Assembly: GCF_030296895.1 (NCBI RefSeq)
Contig: NZ_AP028022.1
Location: forward strand, 1,116,001-1,180,000
DNA from: Helicobacter felistomachi
GTDB taxonomy: Bacteria; Campylobacterota; Campylobacteria; Campylobacterales; Helicobacteraceae
Direction: 5' to 3'
DNA length: 64,000 nt
The notes beneath the pieces are model-generated. The model did not search any database. It was not told the origin of the DNA and saw only the letters and a program-made list of their open reading frames with translations. Of the stretch, positions 40,577 to 48,862 are shown piece by piece; the first letter of the stretch is position 1, and each line of letters opens with the position of its first letter. The translations under genes were made by a program, and so were the position numbers.

Positions 40577-40607
40577 ATTATAAAACCTAACACCCAATGT
40601 TTGTCAA
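40577..40607 (-). promoter_or_regulatory. MerR-type promoter, copy b (quinone reductase-acetyltransferase-cupin-merR run)
   Basis: Minus strand: TTGACA (40602-40607), 19-bp spacer, TATAAT (40577-40582). The central dyad (40590-40600) is degenerate here, reading ACATTGGGTGT compared with ACACTAGGTGT in copies a and c. It starts 29 bp before the quinone reductase ATG. Since merR lies downstream in the same run, this is probably the autoregulated copy. Confidence 0.78.
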
Positions 40608-40672
40608 AGGGGGGTGTGGGGGGTGGGCTTAGACTAAGCACCCCCTTATTGTGGGTTTTAGGGCTAGATGCC

Positions 40673-41728
40673 TCAATCAGCAAACGACCTCTTCATGTCA
40701 ATGACATGGCGGAACTGGGCGTTAGAGTGGGTGAGGTCGTGATACACTCTGTCGATGTCCTGACCTGTCACCAGCTCAATTTCGGGGTAGATGTTGTGTA
40801 AGATGGAAAAATCTAGCATTTCTTGAGTTTCTTGAATCCCTCCGATTAAAGAGCCATAGACCTTTTTATTGGCGTGCCACACAAAGTTAGAAGCGCTGAG
40901 CGTGATTGGGTTGTCCCTTGGGGGTAGGCCTACAATGGCAAATTCCCCCCCATAGGCGAGCACATTTAAGTAGTCTGTCATGCTGTAGGGGGTGGGGATG
41001 GTGGAGATGATGAGATCTAAATTTGCCCCCTTTGCGTCTTTGACATCGCTGTAATAGTGCTTAGCACCCATTTTTAACGCCATTTCTCTTTTGGCGTTGC
41101 TGCGCCCGATCACACTCACTTCCGCCCCCATCGCTAAAGCGTATTTTAAACCCATATGTCCTAGTCCCCCAAAGCCCGCAATCCCCACTTTAGAGCCTTT
41201 TTTGACCTTAGAGAATTTTAAAGGCGAGTAAGTGGTGATGCCCGCACAAAGCAGGGGAGCGATTTTCTCTAAAGGGGCATCGTGGGGGACGCGGATCACA
41301 TAGTCTTCATCCACGACAATGCAATTAGAATACCCCCCCATGTGAGGTTCATCGTTGTGGAAGTGGTCTTTACAATCGTAGGTGAACACCGCTTTGTGGC
41401 AAAATTGTTCGTGGTGGTCGTGGCAAGGGGTGCACTCTTTGCAAGAGTTGACAAAGCAACCCACGCCCACTTTATCGCCCACTTTAAATTTATGCACTTG
41501 TGCGCCCACTTCTTGAACGACCCCTGCGATTTCATGCCCGGGGATCATGGGGTAAATGCCATCATGCCACTCGCTGTAAGCAGAGTGGATGTCGCTATGG
41601 CAAATCCCACAATAGTGGATGTCGATCAAGACATCTTTTTCCCCCACAGCGTGGCGTGTGAAAGCGTGCTTGGCAAACTTGCCATCTTTGGAATGAATCG
41701 CAAAACCTTTGGCTTCGATGCGTTGCAT
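40673..41728 (-). CDS. Zinc-dependent NADP alcohol dehydrogenase (cinnamyl-alcohol type)
   Basis: 351 aa, YahK/AdhA-type medium-chain dehydrogenase reducing aldehydes. Catalytic zinc: Cys in YCGICHSDIH and the GHEIAGVV segment; structural zinc: the four Cys of CKECTPCHDHHEQFC. Rossmann GFGGLGHMGLKYA with following VIGRSNAKR suiting NADPH. Start ATG 41728 after AAAGGACAAAC. Its own MerR-type promoter (copy c) is 88-118 bp upstream, which separates it from the adjacent oppositely placed runs and implies stress-inducible aldehyde reduction. Confidence 0.9.
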   Translation of the reverse strand: MQRIEAKGFAIHSKDGKFAKHAFTRHAVGEKDVLIDIHYCGICHSDIHSAYSEWHDGIYPMIPGHEIAGVVQEVGAQVHKFKVGDKVGVGCFVNSCKECTPCHDHHEQFCHKAVFTYDCKDHFHNDEPHMGGYSNCIVVDEDYVIRVPHDAPLEKIAPLLCAGITTYSPLKFSKVKKGSKVGIAGFGGLGHMGLKYALAMGAEVSVIGRSNAKREMALKMGAKHYYSDVKDAKGANLDLIISTIPTPYSMTDYLNVLAYGGEFAIVGLPPRDNPITLSASNFVWHANKKVYGSLIGGIQETQEMLDFSILHNIYPEIELVTGQDIDRVYHDLTHSNAQFRHVIDMKRSFAD

Positions 41729-41815
41729 GTTTGTCCTTTTAAAGTATGATAAAAAACTGCACCTAAAAAATTAAACTTGCACAACACAAACAACAAAATT
41801 TTTTGGGCACTCTAT

Positions 41816-41846
41816 ATTATAAAACCCGACACCTAGTGTTTGTCAA
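41816..41846 (-). promoter_or_regulatory. MerR-type promoter, copy c (alcohol dehydrogenase)
   Basis: Minus strand: TTGACA (41841-41846), 19 bp, TATAAT (41816-41821), dyad ACACTAGGTGT (41829-41839). Apart from one base (CG for TG next to the -10), it is identical to copy a from the TTGACA flank through the -10. About 90 bp of leader separates it from the adh ATG. Confidence 0.8.
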
Positions 41847-41869
41847 GGGGCGTAGGGTTAAACTGTGCC

Positions 41870-42030
41870 CACTTTAGGTAGGTAAATGTCTAATTTTTGG
41901 GCTAGTGATTGTGTGGCGTAGGCGATGTCTAAGTACTTTTGGCACGTATTGTGGGTGTGGATTGGGCGCATTTTGCTCCCAAGGGGGGTGGCATGTTGAT
42001 GTGTTGCGTCTTGGATCTTTGCAAGGGCTA
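41870..42030 (-). pseudogene. Decayed fragment of a second alpha/beta-hydrolase gene
   Basis: DNA from about 41870 to 42030 aligns by eye with 37539-37700, the 5' part of the esterase gene (residues ~22-75). Shared stretches include TTTTTGGGC, GATTGTGTGGCGTAGGC, ATGTCTA(A/G)GTA, GGGGGTGGCAT and GATCTTTGCAAGGG, with scattered substitutions and small indels that destroy the frame. The 3' half is missing; it ends against promoter copy c. This accounts for most of the 353-bp gap between adh and rdgB (41729-42081). Confidence 0.7.
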
Positions 42031-42081
42031 CAAATACGAGTTTATTGCGAGTATGTGGAGCATAAAGGCTCTAAGGGGGTT

Positions 42082-42738
42082 TTAAGCCTCTAAAGTTTTT
42101 AAAAACTCTTGCACTTGCTTTAAGGCTAAAAAGCGGTGTGAGATGTGGTTTTTCTCTTTTAAAGTATCTATGGTTTGGCTGTAGCCCTTGGGGATAAAAA
42201 GCGGGTCGTAGCCAAAGGCATTGGGCTTTAGGGGGGCTTTAACGACTTTGCCAAAGCACTCTCCCCTAAAGCTTTGGCTAAATTCTTGCCCCCTAACACG
42301 CCCACACAGCACCGCCACACACACAAAGCTAGCAGGGCTTTCTTTTAAGTTGAGCTCATCTAGGCACGCCAAAAGTTTGCGGTTGTTCTCCATATCCTTG
42401 CAAGACACGCTAGGGGGGATAAAAGCACCCTTGGCGATTTCTTTAGCATTTGCTTGAATGCCTGCAAAGCGCGCACTGTAAATTCCCGGCCAGCCCCCTA
42501 GAACCTGCACGCACAGCCCGCTATCTTCGGCCAGCACGCAAAAGTCTTGTAATTTATCGGCTAAAAGTGGATACAGGGCTTGGGCTTTTAAGTGGGCGTT
42601 TTTTTCAAAGCTGTCTCCATTCTCTATCACTTCCACACGCCCTAAAAAGTGCGTGTAGGCTAAAACTTCCTGCCCTAAAATGGCTTGCACTTCGGCGGCT
42701 TTATGGGTGTTGTTGCTAAAAAAGATTAAAGGTAACAC
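42082..42738 (-). CDS. rdgB: XTP/dITP diphosphatase
   Basis: HAM1/RdgB house-cleaning enzyme removing ITP, dITP and XTP from nucleotide pools. 218 aa. N-terminal FFSNNTHKAAEVQ (SNNxxK motif), AEDSGLCVQVLGGWPGIYSARFAG, FGYDPLFIPKGYSQT and the C-terminal KNHISHRFLALKQ are diagnostic. No oddity seen. Confidence 0.92.
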   Translation of the reverse strand: MLPLIFFSNNTHKAAEVQAILGQEVLAYTHFLGRVEVIENGDSFEKNAHLKAQALYPLLADKLQDFCVLAEDSGLCVQVLGGWPGIYSARFAGIQANAKEIAKGAFIPPSVSCKDMENNRKLLACLDELNLKESPASFVCVAVLCGRVRGQEFSQSFRGECFGKVVKAPLKPNAFGYDPLFIPKGYSQTIDTLKEKNHISHRFLALKQVQEFLKTLEA

Positions 42739-42862
42739 GCACGCATTCTAGCCAATTTGGCCTAAGTTGTACTTTTTTGCTTGCTTGTTTTTGTTCAGTC
42801 CATTTGTATTGTGGGTAGCCTAGCTATCCTAAAGGCGTGCCCTAAGTGGGGCGGATTAAGAC

Positions 42863-43060
42863 TTAAGCAGGGCGAGTGCTTATCGTGTGTCCTTTTTCAT
42901 CATAGGTGTAAATCGTATTATGCATTTTGACAGTTACAGCACCAGAGGTGTAACCCATTAACTGGTCGCTTTTACCCATAACTTTTGTGAACAATGTGTG
43001 GTTTTTTTCATCGTACACAAAGAGTGTAGAGCCTTTTACTTGTGCTGATGCAATTGCCAT
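42863..43060 (-). CDS. Small conserved-looking protein, 65 aa
   Basis: Start ATG 43060 after a strong GAGGAG. No signal or membrane helix. Two halves repeat a motif: LFVYDEKNHTLFTK and IYTYDEKGHTISTR, about 30 residues apart, suggesting a small all-beta protein made of two YDEK-x-HT hairpins. I recall similar short proteins in Helicobacter and Campylobacter but know no function. Lies alone between rdgB and the hrgA operon; 137 bp to the hrgA stop hold no gene. Confidence 0.6.
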   Translation of the reverse strand: MAIASAQVKGSTLFVYDEKNHTLFTKVMGKSDQLMGYTSGAVTVKMHNTIYTYDEKGHTISTRPA

Positions 43061-43197
43061 TTTTTTCTCCTCAATTTATCTTCAAATTTCATTTTCACTT
43101 CTCACAACCGACCCAAACCAAGCCCATAAGGGCTTATCAACTTTTTAAGGGGGTAAAGCACTCAACATGCACAGCTCCTTTCATGGGTTAAAGTGGT

Positions 43198-44159
43198 CTA
43201 CTCCTCTTGGAGCTCGATTTTTAAAATCTCCGTTTTGATGTACGCGTCTAGGCTCTTGGAGTTTAGCACTGGATCAAACCCCGGAAATGTGGTGTGTCCG
43301 CTCATGTCCATCGTAATCGTGTTGTGGTAAAGAATCAAGGTTTTTAAAAAATCTCGAAAATCGGGGCTATTGTTAGCCAGTTCGCCTAGCATGGTGTGGT
43401 CTAACCTCTCTTTAAAACGGGCATTTAAAAGCACTTGGCTTTTGAGCATGTCCTTGATGTTTAACAAAATAACCCCAATGCCAAAGCTGGCATGCAAGCG
43501 TTTGAGCAAGTCCATTAAGTCGTTGTCTTGTGTGTTGATTTTCTCTGCCACCAAGTAACCCTCGTGCGCCCAAGAGCTGTTGCTGATGGCTTGGAAGTAA
43601 TACTCCCTGCAAGTACCTAAAGTGATCTCTTGTTTAAGTTCAAAAGAAAAGAGTTTTAAGGGCAAATTGTCAAACTTTTCTACAAAATCACGCAAAGCGG
43701 GCTCAAAGCCCTTATAGGCAAAGCTCGCCCCGACCATATCGGGATAAAGCCATTCAAATTTGCCCGCCCTTGCCTTGATTGCCTTGGTGTGATCAATGGT
43801 CTTGGTGTGTGTGCCCCATTTATGGTAGGCAAAGTAAGCCACTAAGGGGTGTAACCGGCGTTCGTAGTCATCGTTTTTTTGGGTTTGGCTTGTGTATTGT
43901 TTTCCACGATCATATTCCCCGCATATTCTTTCAGCGCAATGGTGATGGGAAAGTCGGCAACTTTCACAAAGGGCAAGTCTTCGCCCTTTCTAAAAGCTTG
44001 AGAGATGGGATAAGATGCCCTTTGGCTGTTTTTATACATGTGTTGGATTTTGCCTGCCTTCAATAGCTCTTCAGCGCGGTCGTAAAGGTCGTAAATCGAC
44101 ACAGGACCTTTGGCCTCTTTTAAAATCTCTAGCGTGATTTCTATGTATTCTTTTTTCAT
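43198..44159 (-). pseudogene. hrgA: HrgA-like protein (HARE-HTH plus COG2958 domain), apparent frameshift in poly-A
   Basis: About 320 aa when joined. Frame 1 (from ATG 44159, AAGGATCACAG before it) has a HARE-HTH winged helix (IEITLEILKEAKGPVSIYDLYDRAEELL). It is lost at an A7 run (T7 at 43874-43880 on the plus strand). With A8, the sequence reads KPKKNDDYERRLHPLVAYFAYHKWG and joins frame 2, which holds the COG2958 core: WLYPDMVGASFAY, KLFSFELKQEI, REYYFQAISNSSWAHEGYLV, SFGIGVILLN. HrgA is known in H. pylori as the gene found in place of the HpyIII endonuclease; its function is unclear. It follows the giant gene by 36 nt, so both form one operon. The A7 could be a phase-variable switch or a sequencing slip. 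Confidence 0.72.
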
Positions 44160-44195
44160 CTGTGATCCTTGATTCTTTTGTTGTTTTTCTGCCTC

Positions 44196-47100
44196 TTAAA
44201 ACACCATCCACGACATCACTTCAGAGTCATTGTAATTGTCTTCCAATGCACCAGGATCGCAACCCATTTTTTCTAAATGGGCGAGGTAGGCATCTAGCCT
44301 ATTTTGCAGCTTTTGAGCTTGTTTGTCTTGGCATTGGGGGATTTGCACCTCTAGGAGCTTAAGCAACATCGCTAAAGCCCCATAGTGGCGTTGTTCTTCC
44401 CAAAAGGGCGTGAGCAGTTCTAGCAACTCTTGAGCCTTGTTAAAATCTGTATCTTCTTGCTTCAAAAACTTGTTTGCCAACGCCACAGCACACAACACCG
44501 AGCCCGCCTTAGCCCCTGTTTCTAAACTCTTCTGGCATTTTTTAGCGTAAAACTCTTTGCCATCATCTTCGGGGTCTTCGGGGAACAACTCATCCAAATA
44601 TTCACAAAGATCGTCATCCCCTCCTCCACCTCCATCGCCCCCATCGCCATATTTTTTGCGCATGAATTGTAAAGACCAATAAAAGCCAGATTGCCAGTGG
44701 ACTTTCTGCCTCCTCCACGCCCCCAAGAAATAATACCCATCCACAAACCCATGTTCGATGGCGTATTGGATATCCTTATAAGCTTCATTAGATTCCCAGC
44801 GCAGGGTGCTGACCTGCTCGTAGCGTTTCATAAAGTCCAAGCCCCAACATTCTTCCCACTGATTCATGCGCAACAGCCCTCTCCATGCATATAGGGACTG
44901 ATCCTCTGCACCACTGACATATATGGCTTGCATTTTTTCTAAAATGTCTGCCAGTCTATCCTGCGTCCAATACTCGTATATCCCATCGTCATCATCATCA
45001 TCGTCGTCGTCCCAATCGTCATCGTCATCGTCATCGTCGTCATCATCGTCGTCATCATCAACGACATCGTCACCATGATTCCATATGCCCCGTATTGCCC
45101 CCTCTCCAAACACCCACTCCCAATCCGCCACACAATAATAATTGTCGCTTGTCTCTTTCAAAGCCTTTTTAAGAGCCTCTAAATCGATGGAACTATCTAA
45201 GGGGAAAACACGCTCCAAGCCCTCTTGTATTTCTGTAAGCTGTAGGGGATGTTGGTAGTTACAGGTATGCTTAAAGAGCGACGATCCGCATGCGTTGTCA
45301 AGGCCCGCCACCAAATGCAAGCCATAGTGTCCCAAAAGCTCGCCTAAATCCCTCGCTTTTTCAAAGCACACCTGCGCCGCATAAAGATCCGGTAAGACCA
45401 CCACGCCCTGCAAGCACATCACCCCTAAATACAGCCACGCCTTAGCATCGCCTGTCTCTTTAGCCTCCATGTAATCTTTAAAGGCTTGTTTGGTGTCTTT
45501 GCCATATTTCCATAGGGGTTTTGTGGTGCTTTTGGGCTTTTCTTTTGCCTTGACCTCTAGGTTTTTTAACTCTGGGTGTTGCCAAAATGTGGGTGAAAAG
45601 TGGGCTTTGGCATCCAACTTGCCTCCAAAAGCAACAAACTTGTCTATGAAGCTGGGCATGATCGCCTCCACCTCTTTAAAATCGCTTTCGTATTTAGCTA
45701 AAAAAGCGTGTAAGGGGTGTTTGGGGGCTTCTTTTAAATGTTTTTGTTGATCTCCCAGTCTTTTGCCAAGAGAATCTAAAGCCGCCGTGTAGCCCCACTC
45801 TAGCGCCTTTTTAAGATAACCAATCGCTCTGTGGTTGGCTTCCAAAAGGGCATTTTGTTTTTTTTGTGGATTCATTTTAAAGTGCTTGAGTTGTTCTAAC
45901 TCCAAATGCGCTAATTCTAAGGCACAACGCCCACTGCTTAAAGCGATGCCATTTGAATAGGCACCTTCGGCGTTGCCATACGCATCGTCATAGTCATCTT
46001 TTTTGGGCTTGCCATAGACCTCTTCAATGGTTTTGAGCCGACTTAAATGCAAGTGGGCATCATGTCCTTGCATGGTGGCGCAAAAGCCCTCATCAACTAA
46101 AGGCGTGTCTAAATCATTATCATTTTCCTCAAAGAAAGGGTCAATGAATCTTTCCCTATATTCGGTGTCAACGCCGCACTCTTTATCAATGTAAACACCT
46201 GCGTAAAAGTGCTTCAGGTAGCCACGCTCCCCCTCAACCTCTTTACTCAGTAGCGTTGCCTCAACATCTCTAACCCAGTCGATCAAATGAACCCTATTGT
46301 TATCCCAGTTGATTTCACCAAAATAGTGGAGCCTTTCTAGCCCCACCTCTGCCATGCCATCGCCTAAAAGTGAAGCCTTTTTAAGATAATCTGTGGCTTT
46401 TTTAGTATCTTCCTCTTTCATCTTTTTAGGATTTTCAGGTATATGAGAGAGCCCCAGCCATGTTAGTGCCCGAATGGAGCCTAAGCTGGTCGCCTTTTTA
46501 AAATGCTCTCTAGCTTTCTCTAAAGAGCACACCACCACCACGCCCTTTAAGAACATCTTGCCTAGCTCCAAAAAGGCTTCAGCGTTATTCTTTTGGCTTG
46601 CTGCTAGATAGTCTTCATAGGCTTTCAAATTATCACCTTGATAAAACCAAAGGGGTTTAATCAAACCCTTAAAATAGGGGCTAGCTTTAAGATTATCTAG
46701 GGCGGTGTGTAACCGAGAGATTTTAGGCTCTAGTGCTCCCAACACCTCTAGCACCCCTTGTCTAAACTTCTCTTTGGATGGTTTTAAAGCCTCCTCTAAT
46801 GCCTTACCCTTTAGGGTTTTCTCTTGGCATTCTTCCTCTTGATAGTAGGTTTTTGCTTGATTTCTTAAATCTTGTTCCCAAGCCTCCAACTCCACACTTA
46901 AAGCCTCTAGCTCTTTAGAAGTGGCGGAGTCTAAGAGTTCCAAGAGATTTTTTAGAGACTCTTGGGCGTTTTCATAGGCTTTTTGGCAGTTTTCGGTGTC
47001 GGGCTCTTTTTCTAGGTCATTATGCAGGGCGATTTGCAACTCTTGTGCCCGCTCTTGCAAGGTTTTTAATTCCCTCTCAAAATTACCCAAATGCTCGCAA

Positions 47101-48632
47101 ATGCTGTTGCGTTTGAGCTCTGTGCGTAGGCTTTCTTCCAAAAAGGCACGGATTTGCGCCAAGTCCATCGCCGTAGATTGTGGGCGATTGGCACCACTTG
47201 CTTTTAAAATGCCCTCTATGAGTGGCAAAGATTTTTCTAGTTTTGACACAGACCCCACATTGTTTAAAGCCCTTTCGCCCATTTTGACAATATTTTCATC
47301 CCCACTGCTCGCCACAAACGCCTTTAAACTCGCCTCTAAAGGCTCTAAGCCCGGCTTTAAAGGGTCGCAAAGGGCGTTAATGTCTTTGTTTGTAACAATC
47401 CCCTCTTTAACAAGTTCTTGATGGACTTCATCAATTTCTTTAATGGCTGTGGAGATTTGGACTATATTCTCTTGCAATGTGGTTTTAAGTGCATCTAGGG
47501 CGGATTTTGGGTTGAGATTTAGCCCCAAATCTTTAAAATTTTGCTCTAAAGGTCTTAACACTTCCTTTTCTAGGGTAGCTTTAAAGCCAGACTCATCATA
47601 CAAATACGACACCCATGCCTTGTCAACCCACAAAACTTGGCGTGCCACTGCCACGCCTAAACTGGCATCGCACGCTCTAAGCAAGGCTTCAATGTTTGCG
47701 TCTAAACTCTCTCTCAAGTTCCCAAAGGGTTCTTCAATTTTCTGTTGCTTTTTCCTTCGCTCCCAATAATCCTCATCATACCAATCTCCAATATCTCCCA
47801 TTTGTTCTAAAAGGGCGATACACTTAGGCAATTCCTCTTGGCATAGAGCGATTTTTTGCTCCACTGTCTTTTTAATCTCTAGGATTTTAGAGTCTTTGCT
47901 CGCCACAGCCTGCACAGCTTCTTTAAGTTTCAAGAGCTTTTGTAAGCCTTCATCATTACAGCTGACATATCCCCCTTTGCGTAGCGCCACCACCCCCACT
48001 AAGCGGTCAGCACTCGCCCACAGTTGTTTAACACCATTTTTTAAAAGATCCTGAGATTGACTAAAGTCCTCACGAGCCTCTTTAGTCGCCTCCCGCATAT
48101 CCACATAATTAACCCTTTTCTCCCCCTTTGTCTTGCAATCCTCCTTATAGAGCTTGGAAAACTTTTTCCACGCCTCTAAACAACGAACCCTTGCCAACTC
48201 CACAAAAACAAACCAACCATGCAATTGTTCGGTTTGTGAGAGTTGCGGTACATCTTGTAAAAAGGGGGCTAAATGTTGTTGAAGGGCACTAAACGCCTCT
48301 TTGATTTTACTTTTTTGGGCTTGGTAGTCCTCTAAAGATCCATACCTGTATAGCCCTTTTTCCAACACCTCTTGCGCTGCTTGTAAGTCTGCATCTTCGG
48401 GAGCTAGATACGCGCAAAGGGGCAAAATTTCTTCTTGGCAAACCCTTGAAAGCTTGTCAAGTGCCTCGTTTTTAGAGTTAAAGGTCCTGTTTTGTAAAAC
48501 CCATTTATGCTCGATTGGGGCGTATTTTTCATACCCCTCTTTTAAAGTGGTGTAAAGTTTATTTAACTCTGTGATGGCTTGCGTGGTGCTATTTGCCTGC
48601 CACTGCTCGGCGATTTGTAGTGTATCTAACAT
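44196..48632 (-). CDS. Giant Sel1-repeat / coiled-coil protein with poly-Asp tract, 1478 aa
   Basis: Not recognised as a known gene. No signal peptide. Residues 1-650 are helical and coiled-coil rich. Two similar modules follow: about 655-760 (KPLWFYQGDN..., GKMFLKGVVVV, KAREHFKKATSLG) and about 1035-1100 (KPLWKYGKDT..., GVMCLQGVVVL, AQVCFEKARDLG), i.e. Sel1-like (TPR-related) repeats and an internal duplication. A near-continuous Asp run of about 25 residues, broken by one Trp, lies at about 1187-1213, and a second acidic/Gly stretch near 1325-1345. Another Sel1-like unit near 1365-1410 ends the protein. Such proteins usually scaffold complexes. Operon with hrgA; poly-G tract upstream. Role in defence is speculation from position. 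Confidence 0.75.
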   Translation of the reverse strand: MLDTLQIAEQWQANSTTQAITELNKLYTTLKEGYEKYAPIEHKWVLQNRTFNSKNEALDKLSRVCQEEILPLCAYLAPEDADLQAAQEVLEKGLYRYGSLEDYQAQKSKIKEAFSALQQHLAPFLQDVPQLSQTEQLHGWFVFVELARVRCLEAWKKFSKLYKEDCKTKGEKRVNYVDMREATKEAREDFSQSQDLLKNGVKQLWASADRLVGVVALRKGGYVSCNDEGLQKLLKLKEAVQAVASKDSKILEIKKTVEQKIALCQEELPKCIALLEQMGDIGDWYDEDYWERRKKQQKIEEPFGNLRESLDANIEALLRACDASLGVAVARQVLWVDKAWVSYLYDESGFKATLEKEVLRPLEQNFKDLGLNLNPKSALDALKTTLQENIVQISTAIKEIDEVHQELVKEGIVTNKDINALCDPLKPGLEPLEASLKAFVASSGDENIVKMGERALNNVGSVSKLEKSLPLIEGILKASGANRPQSTAMDLAQIRAFLEESLRTELKRNSICEHLGNFERELKTLQERAQELQIALHNDLEKEPDTENCQKAYENAQESLKNLLELLDSATSKELEALSVELEAWEQDLRNQAKTYYQEEECQEKTLKGKALEEALKPSKEKFRQGVLEVLGALEPKISRLHTALDNLKASPYFKGLIKPLWFYQGDNLKAYEDYLAASQKNNAEAFLELGKMFLKGVVVVCSLEKAREHFKKATSLGSIRALTWLGLSHIPENPKKMKEEDTKKATDYLKKASLLGDGMAEVGLERLHYFGEINWDNNRVHLIDWVRDVEATLLSKEVEGERGYLKHFYAGVYIDKECGVDTEYRERFIDPFFEENDNDLDTPLVDEGFCATMQGHDAHLHLSRLKTIEEVYGKPKKDDYDDAYGNAEGAYSNGIALSSGRCALELAHLELEQLKHFKMNPQKKQNALLEANHRAIGYLKKALEWGYTAALDSLGKRLGDQQKHLKEAPKHPLHAFLAKYESDFKEVEAIMPSFIDKFVAFGGKLDAKAHFSPTFWQHPELKNLEVKAKEKPKSTTKPLWKYGKDTKQAFKDYMEAKETGDAKAWLYLGVMCLQGVVVLPDLYAAQVCFEKARDLGELLGHYGLHLVAGLDNACGSSLFKHTCNYQHPLQLTEIQEGLERVFPLDSSIDLEALKKALKETSDNYYCVADWEWVFGEGAIRGIWNHGDDVVDDDDDDDDDDDDDDDWDDDDDDDDDGIYEYWTQDRLADILEKMQAIYVSGAEDQSLYAWRGLLRMNQWEECWGLDFMKRYEQVSTLRWESNEAYKDIQYAIEHGFVDGYYFLGAWRRQKVHWQSGFYWSLQFMRKKYGDGGDGGGGGDDDLCEYLDELFPEDPEDDGKEFYAKKCQKSLETGAKAGSVLCAVALANKFLKQEDTDFNKAQELLELLTPFWEEQRHYGALAMLLKLLEVQIPQCQDKQAQKLQNRLDAYLAHLEKMGCDPGALEDNYNDSEVMSWMVF

Positions 48633-48689
48633 GCTCTACCCCCACAAAGCCAAGCCAGCCAGCCTTTAAAGCAACAACACTAGAGAGAG

Positions 48690-48731
48690 TTACCCCCCCC
48701 CCCCCCGCACAAAGCGACTAAGGTTAAACAT
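48690..48731 (-). other. Possible upstream ORF containing the poly-G tract
   Basis: Minus strand ATG 48731-48729 has AAAGGA 5 nt before it. It codes for MFNLSRFVR followed by Gly codons from the G14 run, then TAA: 13 residues. With G15 the frame would stay open for about 45 residues and end ~50 nt inside the giant gene; with G13 it would stop at a TAG soon after the tract. Tract length could therefore change how translation arrives at the giant gene's start. Seen in sequence; the regulatory reading is inference. Confidence 0.35.
48693..48706. repeat. Homopolymer tract: C14 on plus strand (G14 on minus)
   Basis: Longest mononucleotide run in the window, 61 nt before the giant-gene ATG in the 230-bp gap shared with hypB. 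Poly-C/G runs of this length in Helicobacter slip during replication and switch genes on or off. In-frame stop TAG just before the giant ATG excludes simple fusion of the tract into that reading frame, so an effect on transcription or on the upstream ORF is more likely. Confidence 0.9.
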
Positions 48732-48862
48732 AGGTGTCCTTTTTTTAAAGATAAAAGAAAATTCTAGTGGGTTAAAACTTAAGAGAAACTAAAGGGGCAA
48801 AAATGATCGATCGTTAAAACTTTTTATGTTAACATGGGGGATTTAAAAATTAGGAGTTAAAC

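Noticed and set aside
42803-42830. Imperfect hairpin between rdgB and the 65-aa gene as a terminator
   Set aside because: GGATAGC/GCTACCC has a mismatch and no T-run after it on either strand; too weak to list as a feature.
44939-45133. Met/Thr-rich minus-strand ORF overlapping the Asp-coding repeat
   Set aside because: It is only the GAT/GAC repeat read in another frame.
48690-48731. Poly-G tract as an in-frame part of the giant protein
   Set aside because: All three frames leading from the tract meet a stop before, or pass out of frame at, the giant ATG, and TAG directly precedes that ATG in its own frame.
48826-48835. ATGTTAACAT palindrome upstream of hypB as a metal-regulator operator
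   Set aside because: Ten bases are too few to assign to NikR or Fur, and the spacing does not fit a known operator.
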